Source of the DNA: Sphingomonas sp. BK235
Lineage (GTDB): Bacteria; Pseudomonadota; Alphaproteobacteria; Sphingomonadales; Sphingomonadaceae
Reading direction: 5' to 3'
Assembly: GCF_004345855.1 (NCBI RefSeq)
Contig: NZ_SLXN01000004.1
Span: 248,001 to 312,000, forward strand
DNA length: 64,000 nt
In this document: positions 26,059 to 34,067 of the stretch, in pieces
Position numbering within the stretch: position 1 is the first letter of the stretch
How the letters are laid out: the number at the start of each line of letters is the position of its first letter
Position numbers and translations under genes: made by a program
Notes under the pieces: generated by a model
What the model was told of the DNA's origin: nothing
Database searches by the model: none
The model's input: the letters and a program-made list of their open reading frames with translations, nothing else

Positions 26059-26135
26059 GGCTCTTGCGGATGCAGGTGTCCAGTGCCGCAAACGTGACGC
26101 GCGTGGCTCTGAGCGCCTACGTTCGCAGGAGCACT
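26059..26135. repeat. Palindromic repeat (family B)
   Basis: Left arm GGCTCTTGCGGATGCAGG with CCAGTGCC, right arm ending CTACGTTCGCAGGAGCAC. The arms are imperfect inverted copies about 30 nt long, separated by ACGTGACGCGCGT. Confidence 0.55.
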
Positions 26136-26164
26136 TGGCTGGTCCGCACGCGATAAACCACACG

Positions 26165-26497
26165 CTAGCGCGGGCGCGCGCGGCTGCCGGTGAGCGGCTG
26201 ACCGTCGCCGCCGGCGCGATCCTCCTCCAGGTCCTCGCCGGGATTGCCCCCGCCCGCGCCGGCACCACTGCCATGGACCGCGCCGGTGGCGGGGTCGAAG
26301 CTGGCGCGGCGCCCGTTGTCGGGGGGCAAAGCGGGGTCGTCCGCCTCGATCCGCGAGGCGCGCGGCGCGACTGAGCCTGACGGCATCTCGGCGCCGAGAC
26401 GTTGCTCGTCCTCGCGGGTATAGCCTTGGCCGAACTTGCCCGTTTCCTTGTCGAAGGCGGGCTTGCGGCGGCGTTCTGGATCAACGGGATCGGTCAT
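26165..26497 (-). CDS. Hypothetical acidic, disordered protein
   Basis: A 110-residue hydrophilic protein starting MTDPVDPERRRKPAFDKETG. It is rich in Asp, Glu, Gly and Pro, with a GSGAGAGGGNPGEDLEED stretch, and lacks hydrophobic segments. Two similar motifs, FDKETGKFGQGY and FDPATGAVHGSG, suggest an internal repeat. A GGGGAGG lies just before the start. The DPxxRRKPAFDKxTG pattern looks familiar from sphingomonad hypotheticals, but I cannot name a family. The Asp/Glu-rich, non-random composition favours it over the opposing frames. Confidence 0.58.
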   Translation of the reverse strand: MTDPVDPERRRKPAFDKETGKFGQGYTREDEQRLGAEMPSGSVAPRASRIEADDPALPPDNGRRASFDPATGAVHGSGAGAGGGNPGEDLEEDRAGGDGQPLTGSRARPR

Positions 26498-26711
26498 CCT
26501 CCCCTAACGCACGGTACAAGCGCGGGCTCCGCGCGCCGTCGCGTCGGCGCGGCCGGCCAGCCCCCGCCGACGCAGCGTCCGCTCGCTCGCCGCGCGCCAC
26601 CCTTCATGTCGCGTCGCGCGATCCTCGAAACGGGCCATCGCGCGGACGAACCCGGCTGACATCCTCGATCCTTCATGCTAGAGACTCGCATTAGCGAACA
26701 AGGAGCCGAGC

Positions 26712-27410
26712 ATGGACACGATCGCCGCACAGCGCACGCCCCCCCGCCCCCCGCTGATGGTCGGCGTCACCACTGGCCTGCTCCTGCTGACGTCGCTCGT
26801 TCTGGTCGCGGCGGCGCTGGTGCGATGGCGGACGCTCGGCTGGCCGCCGCTGGTGTGGCTCGCCGGCTATGGCGCCATGTCCGCGATCCGGCTGCCGCAT
26901 CATCGCCGCAACCGCCGCAACGCGATCGTCACGCGCCGCCTCGGCGCGGCGGAGCAGCTGGTGCTCGCGGCGATGTTCGCGACGATGATGCTGCTGCCGC
27001 TGCTCCACCTCGCCACCGGCCTGTTCGCCTTCGCCGATTACCCGCTTCCCGCGGCGGCGAGCGTGCTGGGCGCGGCGCTGGTGCCGCCGCTGCTGTGGCT
27101 GTTCTACCGCAGCCACGCCGATCTGGGTCGCAACTGGAGCCCCGGGCTCGAGCTGCGCCGCGACCATCAATTGGTCACCCGCGGCGTCTATGCGCGCTGG
27201 CGTCACCCGATGTATGTCGCGATCGGCCTGTCGGTCGTGGCGCAGCCGCTGCTGATCCACAATGCGATCGCCGGCGCGCTGGCGCTCCCCGCCTTCGCGG
27301 CCTTGTGCCTGCTGCGCGTGCCGCAGGAGGAGGCGATGATGCGCGAGCGCTTCGGCGCGGATTATGACGCCTATCGCGCGCGGGTGGGGTGGCTGTGGCC
27401 GCGGCGCTGA
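26712..27410 (+). CDS. Isoprenylcysteine-carboxyl-methyltransferase-family membrane protein
   Basis: A 232-residue membrane protein with about five hydrophobic segments (for example GVTTGLLLLTSLVLVAAAL and AAMFATMMLLPLLHLATGLF). The C-terminal half has the ICMT/PEMT SAM-binding pattern: LVTRGVYARWRHPMYVAIGL, then VPQEEAMMRERFGADYDAYR. Bacterial members methylate isoprenoid-like or phospholipid substrates, or have unknown targets. AAGGAG precedes the start. The next gene overlaps its 3' end. Confidence 0.82.
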   Translation: MDTIAAQRTPPRPPLMVGVTTGLLLLTSLVLVAAALVRWRTLGWPPLVWLAGYGAMSAIRLPHHRRNRRNAIVTRRLGAAEQLVLAAMFATMMLLPLLHLATGLFAFADYPLPAAASVLGAALVPPLLWLFYRSHADLGRNWSPGLELRRDHQLVTRGVYARWRHPMYVAIGLSVVAQPLLIHNAIAGALALPAFAALCLLRVPQEEAMMRERFGADYDAYRARVGWLWPRR

Positions 27411-27775
27411 CGCTGCCCGCGCCCGTCGTGTTGCGCGCGGTGCGCTGCTGGCGGCGCGCGCGTGACCATCGCGCGCCCGTGCAGCAGCGGCTCCACGCGC
27501 TGCTCGCGCCGCTCGGCTATGACATGCTCGCGCCGGTGATCGACAGCGTGATGACGCTGGGCGAGGCCTGGGCCGGACGCGCGCTGTGCCGCGGCTGCCC
27601 GTTCGGCCCCGACGCCGACGAGGCGCTGCTCTGCGCGCTGATCGCCGATCCCGCGCGGCTGGCGACCTTCCCCTGCTGCCGCGCGCGACGTGCCCGGCGC
27701 GACCTGTTCGCGGGCGCGCTCGCCTCGGCCACGGTGATGGCGGCGATGGCGCGCGCGCGACCGGCGGGCCGTTAG
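27389..27775 (+). CDS. Hypothetical Cys-containing protein
   Basis: A frame of up to 128 residues from a GTG overlapping the methyltransferase end by 22 bases. It includes ALCRGCPFGPDADEALLCALI and FPCCRARRARRD, so six Cys occur, with a possible CxxC. The C-terminal 20 residues are hydrophobic (LFAGALASATVMAAMA). The overlap and sense direction suggest cotranscription. I do not recognise the family. The start is uncertain (GTG at 27395 is equally possible). Confidence 0.5.
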   Translation: MAVAAALTLPAPVVLRAVRCWRRARDHRAPVQQRLHALLAPLGYDMLAPVIDSVMTLGEAWAGRALCRGCPFGPDADEALLCALIADPARLATFPCCRARRARRDLFAGALASATVMAAMARARPAGR

Positions 27776-27840
27776 CGACAGCACCCGCACGCGGGGGCGC
27801 GCGAGGTGGCGGTCGCGGGAGCATGGGCTGGGGTTTCTCC

Positions 27841-27917
27841 GTGCTCCTGCGGACGCGGGAGCCCAGTGCCACAGGCGTGACGCTCGTGACTCTAGGCTCC
27901 TGCGTTCGCAGGAGCAC
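27841..27917. repeat. Palindromic repeat (family B, best copy)
   Basis: Left arm GTGCTCCTGCGGACGCGGGA (27841 on) and right arm ending GCGTTCGCAGGAGCAC (to 27917) are ~30-nt inverted copies with a few mismatches. Each arm contains its own CTCCTGCG/CGCAGGAG palindrome, so the whole could fold like a double hairpin. Confidence 0.75.
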
Positions 27918-27980
27918 GCGGCGGGTTCACGCCAGAGGGATCACACGCCAACGTTACATCCGCCACGTTCGAAACACGCG

Positions 27981-28059
27981 CGTGCTCCTCCGCCGGCAGC
28001 AGCTCAAGGCCAAGAACGCTAGCCTCGCGGCCATGGGCTCTGGCGTTCGCCGAAGCACG
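27981..28059. repeat. Palindromic repeat (family B, degenerate)
   Basis: Left CGTGCTCCTCCGCCGGCAG, right CTCTGGCGTTCGCCGAAGCAC; the core matches the family but the left arm has decayed. Confidence 0.5.
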
Positions 28060-28082
28060 CTTCAACGTCGATCGATCAGCCC

Positions 28083-29039
28083 CTATTCGAGCGGCGCGTC
28101 GCGCTTCGCCAGCAGCGGCGGCGCATAGGGCAGCGGCGCGTCCGCGGGCATGGTCGCCAGCTCGGTCGCGATCGCCTCTGCGCGTGCCTTGGCGGACGGG
28201 TGGGTGCGGCTGCGGAACAGGCCGCCGTCGATCTTGCCACCCTCCTCGCGCCAGAAGCGCACCGCCAGCTGCGGGTCCCAGCCGGCGTTGCGAAGCAGAT
28301 AGGCGCCGAGCAGGTCGGCCTCGGTCTCGGTCTGGCGGAACAGCCGGCCGTTGCGCCCCAGCTCGGCGAGCAGCCCCCATTTGACTCCCGCCGCCTCCAG
28401 CCGCGCGCGATGCCGCAGGATCGCGTGCGCCAGCTCATGCGCCACCACGACCGCGACCTGATCGTCGCCGAACGACTCGAACAACCGCCCGCCGACCTGC
28501 ACCACGCGCCCGTCGGAGGACGCGCCGAGCTTGCTGCCCGCGAGCACCTCGAACTCGACGCGGCAGCCCGCACGCGGCTGCACCGTGACGGTCCGCTCGG
28601 CCCCCGCGCGGCGCAATGTCAGCGCGATCGGCGCGGCCGGCGGGCGCGCGGCGATCAGCGCCTGCGCGGCGTCGCGCGTCGCGCTGGTGGCGTCGTCACC
28701 GCCCGCCGGCGCCGCGACCGCCGCGCCGTCGACCGCGATCAGCCCGTCGTCCGCCGCCACCCCCGCGCTCGCCGCCGGGGCGCCCGGCACCACCAGCTCG
28801 ACCGTCACCGGCGCGACGAAGGCGGCACGCAGCGCGGGGGGATATTGGTCGGCGGCGTGGAGCGTGGCGCCGATCACGGGCTGCTGGTCGCGGCACAAGG
28901 ACGCGTTGGCGGTCGTCAGCCGCCAGGCGATCGCGGCGAGCCGCTGGTCGACCTCGAGCAGGGTCGGCTCGGCCGCGGCGGGGGCGGCGGCGAGCAGCGC
29001 GGCGGGGAGAAAGGAAGCGAACAGGAACAAGAGACGCAT
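28083..29039 (-). CDS. Exported M48-like metalloprotease with PDZ-like domain
   Basis: A 318-residue secreted protein. A signal peptide ends near AAAEP. A PDZ-like region at about 75-155 (VVPGAPAASAGVAADDGLIAV) precedes the zinc site HELAH at 201-205 and the third ligand Glu in TETEADLLGAY at about 238-247. These match peptidase M48 (BepA/YcaL/LoiP-like), which handle misfolded outer-membrane proteins. It begins 10 bases after the DctD-like gene stop, so it seems to be the third gene of that two-component operon. This is unusual and suggests envelope-stress or transporter quality control. Confidence 0.85.
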   Translation of the reverse strand: MRLLFLFASFLPAALLAAAPAAAEPTLLEVDQRLAAIAWRLTTANASLCRDQQPVIGATLHAADQYPPALRAAFVAPVTVELVVPGAPAASAGVAADDGLIAVDGAAVAAPAGGDDATSATRDAAQALIAARPPAAPIALTLRRAGAERTVTVQPRAGCRVEFEVLAGSKLGASSDGRVVQVGGRLFESFGDDQVAVVVAHELAHAILRHRARLEAAGVKWGLLAELGRNGRLFRQTETEADLLGAYLLRNAGWDPQLAVRFWREEGGKIDGGLFRSRTHPSAKARAEAIATELATMPADAPLPYAPPLLAKRDAPLE

Positions 29040-29049
29040 CGGGGCAGGA

Positions 29050-30357
29050 TCACTCGCGCTGGCGGAACGCCGCGGGCTCGATGCCGTGGCGCTGTAGTCT
29101 GTCATAGAGACTGCGGCGCGGGAGCTGAAGCTCGGCCGCGGCGGCGCCGACGTCGCCGCGGACGCGGTCGAGCGCGGCGCGGATCGTCGCAGCCTCGAAG
29201 CGGTCGACCCGCTCCGCCAGAGGCAGCTGGTCGGCCGCGCTCGGCGTCCCCTCCGCCACGCCGAGCACGACGCGCGTGGCATAGTTGCGCAGCTCGCGGA
29301 CGTTGCCGGTCCAGTCGTCGGCGACGAGCCGCGCCTCCACCGCGGGATCGATGTTGGGCCGCTCGCGCCCGAACCGCTCCGCCGCCTCGCCGAGGAAATA
29401 GGCGAACAGCAACGGCACGTCGGCGCGGCGCTCGCGCAATGGCGGGATGCGCAGCCGCACCGTCTCGAGCCGGTAGAGCAGGTCGGCGCGGAACCGCCCC
29501 TCGGCCACCGCGGCGGCGAGATCGGTCTTCGCCGCGGCGACGACGCGCAGGTTGACGACGCGCGGCGCGCCGCCGGGCTGGGGCAGCTCGCGCTCCTCGA
29601 CCACGCGCAGCAGCTTGCCCTGGAGCGCGGGCGACATGCTGTCGATCTCGTCGAGGAACAAAGTACCGCGGTCGGCGTCGGCGACGCGGCCGGGCTGGGC
29701 GCGGCTGCCGAACAGCGCCTCGTCCGCCACCGCGTCGGGCAAAGCGGCGCAGTCGACCGCGACGAACTGGCGCGCGCGGCGGTGGCTCCAGCGGTGGAGC
29801 AGCAGCGCGACCAGCTCCTTGCCCGTGCCGGTCTCGCCCTCGACCAGCACGTCGACGTCGACGTCGGCGAGCTGGCGGATCGTGTCGCGCAGCCGCACCA
29901 TCGCGGGGGTGTCGCCGATCAGCGGGTAGTGCGTCTCCGCCTCCGCCGCGGCGACGCGCAGCCGGCGGTTCTCCAGCACCAACCGGCGCATCTCGAGCGC
30001 GCGGCGCGCGCTGGCGATCAGATGGTCGGCGGCGAAGGGCTTGGCGATGAAGTCGAACGCGCCCTGCTTGAGTGCCGCCACCGCCATCGCGATGTCGCCA
30101 TGCCCGGTCATCAGGATGACCGGCAGCTCGGGGTCGCGCGCGGCCACCGCCTCGAACAGGGCATGACCGTCCATCCGCGGCATGCGGATGTCGCTGACGA
30201 CGATGCCGCGGAAGTCGGCGTCGAGCTGCGCCAGCGCGGCGCGCGCGTCGCCGTGCGGCTCCACCTCGATCCCGGCGATGGCGAAGGAATCGGCCAGCGC
30301 GGTGCGCAGGCCCTCGTCGTCGTCGATCAGCACGACCCGGAGCGGCACCTCGCTCAT
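29050..30357 (-). CDS. DctD-like response regulator, AAA+ without GAFTGA
   Basis: A 435-residue NtrC/DctD-family regulator: receiver with Asp at about 56 (VVSDIRMPRMDG), AAA+ domain with Walker A GETGTGKE (173-180), Walker B LFLDEID (about 233-239), and a Fis-type helix-turn-helix at the end (VGAAAAELQLPRRSLYDRL). The sigma-54 contact loop is lost: where FGHEKGAFTGA is expected, the sequence reads FGSRAQPGRVADADRGTLF, about ten residues shorter. Activation of sigma-54 promoters is therefore doubtful. Some NtrC-type proteins without this loop act with sigma-70. The start overlaps the kinase stop (ATGA). Confidence 0.92.
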   Translation of the reverse strand: MSEVPLRVVLIDDDEGLRTALADSFAIAGIEVEPHGDARAALAQLDADFRGIVVSDIRMPRMDGHALFEAVAARDPELPVILMTGHGDIAMAVAALKQGAFDFIAKPFAADHLIASARRALEMRRLVLENRRLRVAAAEAETHYPLIGDTPAMVRLRDTIRQLADVDVDVLVEGETGTGKELVALLLHRWSHRRARQFVAVDCAALPDAVADEALFGSRAQPGRVADADRGTLFLDEIDSMSPALQGKLLRVVEERELPQPGGAPRVVNLRVVAAAKTDLAAAVAEGRFRADLLYRLETVRLRIPPLRERRADVPLLFAYFLGEAAERFGRERPNIDPAVEARLVADDWTGNVRELRNYATRVVLGVAEGTPSAADQLPLAERVDRFEAATIRAALDRVRGDVGAAAAELQLPRRSLYDRLQRHGIEPAAFRQRE

Positions 30358-32123
30358 GTGCGCCGCACCGTCGCGCGGAACGCCGCGCCGCCGAGCGGGG
30401 AGGGGACGATCCGCAGCGTGCCGTCGAACTGCGCGATGATGTCGCGCGCGATGCCGAGCCCGAGCCCGAGCCCGTCGGGGCGCCCGGTGACGAAGGGGCT
30501 GAACACCTCGTCGCCCAGCGCCGGGTCGATCCCCGGCCCGTTGTCCGCCACGGTCAGCTCCACCCATTCCTCCCTCGTCGTCACGGTGAGCGCGACGCGC
30601 GGGTCGGCGCGCCCGAAGAGCGCGTCGACCGCGTTGTTGATCAGGTTGACCAGCACCTGCTCCAGCCGCACGCGCCCGGCGAAGACGCTCGGCTGCCCCG
30701 GCGGCGGCCAGTCGAGCGCGACGCGCGCGGCGCGCAGCCGGTCGCCCACCAGCAGCCGCGTGCCGTCGATCACGTCGTCGAGCGCGATCGGCCCCGCGGT
30801 ACCGCTGCCGCGCCGGGCGAAGCGGCGCATCTCCTGAGTGATCGTGCCGATCCGCTCGGTCAGTGCCACCGCACTGTCGAGGCTGGCGGCGACGCGCTCG
30901 GTGCGCTGCTGCGCGAGATGGTGGCGCGCGTTCTCGGCGAGCGTGCGGATCGTCGCTACCGGCTGGTTGATCTCATGCGCCAGCCCCGCCGTGATCGAGC
31001 CCAGCGAGGCGAGCCGGTTGGCCTGCGCCAGCTCCTCGCGCGCGGCGCGGAAGCGGCGGTCGGCATCCTCGCGCCGCGCCATCGCCGCGCTGAGCTCGGC
31101 GGTGCGCGCCGCCACCGCCTGCTCGAGCCGGGCGCGATCGGCGGCCGCGCGCGCGATTCGGCTGGTCCGCCACAGCCACAGCGCCGCGACCAGCGCCAGC
31201 AGCAGCACCGCGGTGGCGGTGGCGAGCCGCGCCAGATTGGCGGCGTCGCGCAGCGCGCGCGTGACGGGCACGAGGTGGAGCAGCCGCCAGCCGGGATGTG
31301 CCGCCGGCACCGCGGTGAGGCGCAGCGGCGCGCCGCCGGGCGCGGTGACGTCGCGGCCGGCGAAGCGATAGCCGGTCGGCGCGAGCGGGCGGTCGAGGAA
31401 CTGGCCGGTGCGGCGGATCGCGGCGAGCGTCGCGGGCGGCAGCGGCGCGAGCACGTGGAGCGCGGCGCGCGGGTCGGTCGCGGCGAGCACGATGCCGCGC
31501 GCGTCGGCGAGCAGGGTCTGGCCCGGATCATTGGCCCAGGCGCGCGTGATCGCGTCGAACTCGACCTTCACCACCACGACGCCGAGCGGCCCCGCGGCGC
31601 CGTCGATCCGCCGCGCCATGAACAGCCCGGGCCGCCCGCTGACGTTGCCGAGCGCGAAATGCTCGGCCGCGCCGTCGCGCATCGCCTGCTGGAAATAGGG
31701 CCGGAAGCGGTAATCGTGGCCGACGAAGCTCTGCGCGCCGGCGGCGTTGGAGGCAGAGACGGTGAGACCGCGCGAGTCGATAGCGTAGATCACCGGCGCG
31801 CCGGTGCGCCGCGCCAGCGAGGCGAGCTTGTCGTCGAGCCGCGTCGCGGCGCGCGAGGCGGCGCCCTGCACCAGCGCGTCGCGCAGGTCGCCATATTCGC
31901 TCAGCACGATCGGCAGCAGGCGAAATTTGGCGAGCTCGCTGTCGATCAGCCGCGCCTGCTGGCGCGCGGTGCGCAGCGCCTCGTCCTCGACCCGGTCGAG
32001 CGCGCGCTGCCGCGTCACGTGCGCCGCGGCGAGGTAGAACAGCGCGCCGAGCAGCACGACCGCGAGCGCGGCGAGCAGCAGACCGGGGCGACGCGGCGGG
32101 AACACGCGTGCGGGATACCGCAT
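30354..32123 (-). CDS. DctB-like sensor histidine kinase
   Basis: A 589-residue membrane kinase with an N-terminal helix (GLLLAALAVVLLGALFYLAAA), a large periplasmic double-PAS (dCache-like) domain at about 40-290, a second helix at about 300-317, a coiled coil, HisKA with the His at about 383 (TAGLAHEINQPVATI), and ATPase motifs LINNAVDALFG, VADNGPGI and GLGLGIARDI. This is the DctB arrangement, sensing C4-dicarboxylates in rhizobia. A start at 32141 (MVSATRM) is also possible. It is the first gene of the operon with the DctD-like regulator and the M48 protease, and it diverges from a porin. Confidence 0.9.
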   Translation of the reverse strand: MRYPARVFPPRRPGLLLAALAVVLLGALFYLAAAHVTRQRALDRVEDEALRTARQQARLIDSELAKFRLLPIVLSEYGDLRDALVQGAASRAATRLDDKLASLARRTGAPVIYAIDSRGLTVSASNAAGAQSFVGHDYRFRPYFQQAMRDGAAEHFALGNVSGRPGLFMARRIDGAAGPLGVVVVKVEFDAITRAWANDPGQTLLADARGIVLAATDPRAALHVLAPLPPATLAAIRRTGQFLDRPLAPTGYRFAGRDVTAPGGAPLRLTAVPAAHPGWRLLHLVPVTRALRDAANLARLATATAVLLLALVAALWLWRTSRIARAAADRARLEQAVAARTAELSAAMARREDADRRFRAAREELAQANRLASLGSITAGLAHEINQPVATIRTLAENARHHLAQQRTERVAASLDSAVALTERIGTITQEMRRFARRGSGTAGPIALDDVIDGTRLLVGDRLRAARVALDWPPPGQPSVFAGRVRLEQVLVNLINNAVDALFGRADPRVALTVTTREEWVELTVADNGPGIDPALGDEVFSPFVTGRPDGLGLGLGIARDIIAQFDGTLRIVPSPLGGAAFRATVRRT

Positions 32124-32287
32124 CCGGGTCGCCGAGACCATGCGGAAACCCGCGCCTCGCCGCGCCCGGAGCCGCGGAAATCCTAGGATGCGCGTGTTTT
32201 CGCCCGCCCGACCGCGGCGACGTACGATGGCCGGGAGAGCGACGGCCGCCGTCACGCCGGGTCGAGCCGCCAGCCCGTGGAGAGGTC

Positions 32288-33766
32288 ATGATACGAGTTT
32301 CACTGATGTCGAGCGCGCTGCTCGCCCCTGCCCTGCTGGCGGCGGCGCCCGCCCGGGCGCAGGCGGGGGGCGGCAAGGCCGCGCCGGCGACGCCGATCGC
32401 GTCCGAATATCCCGCCGCCGGGATCGGCGAGGGCACCGCACAGGGCAAATACAATGTCTCGCGCTGGGCCGAGGACTGGCGCGCGATGGCCGACGCGGAC
32501 CAGCGCGACGACCCGCTCGACCGGCTCAAGTTCCTGCCGCTGACCGAGGACGGCAAGGTCTATGTCACGCTGTCGGGCGAGATCCGCTACCGCGTGCAGG
32601 CCACCACCAACCCCGACCTGCGCGACCGCGAGGCGCAGCGGCAGGAGCGGCTGCGCGTGTTCGCCGGCGCCGACCTCCACCTCGGCGAGCATGTCCGCGT
32701 CTTCGGCGAGCTCGCCAAGGCGCGGGTCGACGGCGTCAACCTCGGCACGCCCGCGGGCAACCTGCGCAACGCGCTGACGCTGTCGCAGGGCTTTGGCGAG
32801 GTCTATGGCACGATCGGCGGCGCGTCCGTGGGCGTGCGCGCAGGGCGGCAGGAATTCTCCGACGGGCCCAACCTGCTCACCTCGGTGCGCGACGACCCCA
32901 CGCTCCACTTCGTGCTCGACGGTGTCCGCGCCTATGCGCGCGGCAAGCGCGTCCGCGCCGACCTGTTCGATCTGCGCTACGTGAACTACGGCCAGCAGGG
33001 ATTGAGCGACGATCGCACCGACGGCGGGCGGCGCTTCAGCGGCGTCACCTTCGGCTATGCGCTGCCCGGCGAGGTCCTCGGCGGGTCGAAGCTGTTCTTC
33101 GATCCGTTCGTGTGGCGGCTGCGCAATCGCGCGGCGACGTCGAACGGCTCGGTCGCGCGCGAGGAGCGCCTGTTCTACGGGCTCCACCTCTACGGCGACG
33201 CCGGGCCGGTGACGCTCGACTGGACGGTGAACCACCAGCGCGGCACCTTCGGTGACCGGCCGATCCGCGCGTGGCAGGCGTTCGTGGCGCAGACCTACCG
33301 GCTGGGCGCGGCGGCGAGCGCGCCGCGCGTCGGCGTCCACCTCGATTATGCCAGCGGCGGGGGCAGCTACGACGGCGGCACGCTGCGCACCGCGAGCGGG
33401 CTGTACGGCAACAACATCTATTACAGCTACCAGCTGTTCCTGACGCCGACCAACCTGATGTCGGTCTCGCCCAACGTGTCGTTCACCCCGGTGAAGCGGC
33501 TGCGCGTCACGGGCGAATATACGATGGCGTGGCGCGCGACCGAGAAGGACGCGGTGTACCGCGCCTCGGGCGCCGCCTTCGCCGGCACGCAGGACGTGGC
33601 GGGCAAGCGCATCGCCGACCTGATCCGCGTCCAGGCGATCTGGGCGGTGACGCCGCGGGTGAGCGTGACCGGGCGCTACGAGCATCTGATCGCCAAGGAC
33701 GCGCTGACGCGTGCGGGGTATCACAGCTCGGACTTCCTCGCGGCCTGGCTGAGCCTGCGGTTCTGA
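32288..33766 (+). CDS. Alginate-export-family outer-membrane porin
   Basis: A 492-residue outer-membrane beta barrel of the AlgE/alginate_exp type (PF13372). A signal peptide ends near APARAQA. The mature protein has the family pattern VYVTLSGEIRYRVQ, QERLRVFAGADLHLGEHVRV, RAGRQEFSDGPNLLTSVRDD, and ends FLAAWLSLRF with the terminal aromatic. These are passive or substrate-specific porins. Divergence from the DctB/DctD operon and the MFS permease downstream suggest that it admits an organic acid. GGAGAGG precedes the ATG. Confidence 0.87.
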   Translation: MIRVSLMSSALLAPALLAAAPARAQAGGGKAAPATPIASEYPAAGIGEGTAQGKYNVSRWAEDWRAMADADQRDDPLDRLKFLPLTEDGKVYVTLSGEIRYRVQATTNPDLRDREAQRQERLRVFAGADLHLGEHVRVFGELAKARVDGVNLGTPAGNLRNALTLSQGFGEVYGTIGGASVGVRAGRQEFSDGPNLLTSVRDDPTLHFVLDGVRAYARGKRVRADLFDLRYVNYGQQGLSDDRTDGGRRFSGVTFGYALPGEVLGGSKLFFDPFVWRLRNRAATSNGSVAREERLFYGLHLYGDAGPVTLDWTVNHQRGTFGDRPIRAWQAFVAQTYRLGAAASAPRVGVHLDYASGGGSYDGGTLRTASGLYGNNIYYSYQLFLTPTNLMSVSPNVSFTPVKRLRVTGEYTMAWRATEKDAVYRASGAAFAGTQDVAGKRIADLIRVQAIWAVTPRVSVTGRYEHLIAKDALTRAGYHSSDFLAAWLSLRF

Positions 33767-33842
33767 TGGGCGACGCAGATCCTCCGCGGTACCGCCGGTC
33801 GATCGCGAAGGGCGCTGCAGCGAACCGCCGTCTCACGCTCTG

Positions 33843-33940
33843 CCGTCATCCCGGCCTGGAGCCGGGATCCATGGCGCCGCAGGAACCGCGGTCTGGGCGT
33901 ACGCCGCACCATGGATCCCGGGTCGAGCCCGGGATGACGG
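33843..33940. repeat. Palindromic intergenic repeat (family A)
   Basis: Arms 33843-33874 and 33909-33940, beginning CCGTCATCCCGGCCTGGAG and ending GATCCATGG, inverted to CCATGGATCCC and GGGATGACGG. Located between the porin and the permease genes. Confidence 0.8.
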
Positions 33941-33992
33941 AAGAGGTGTCACCTACACGTCGACGCAGGGCGAACCACCCTCATGTCATCGC

Positions 33993-34011
33993 CCTCCCCG
34001 GACCGGGGAGG
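33993..34011. promoter_or_regulatory. 19-bp palindrome upstream of the permease
   Basis: CCTCCCCGGACCGGGGAGG is a perfect inverted repeat with one central base, 57 bp before the permease start. It could be an operator for the DctD-like regulator or a short hairpin terminating readthrough from the porin gene. Confidence 0.4.
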
Positions 34012-34067
34012 ATTGTGGGCGCCCGCGCTCTACGCGAGATAAACCACATACGATGAGGAGAGACGCC

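Larger units (their letters stand above)
25633..26164. other. Repeat-filled intergenic stretch
   Basis: About 530 bases holding three repeats and no supported gene: a family B copy (25720-25801), a MITE-like family A element (25837-26038) and another family B copy (26059-26135). Open frames in the region are produced by the repeats. Confidence 0.6.
27776..28082. other. Repeat-filled intergenic stretch
   Basis: About 307 bases between convergent genes with two family B repeats (27841-27917 and 27981-28059) and nothing else I can support. Confidence 0.6.
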
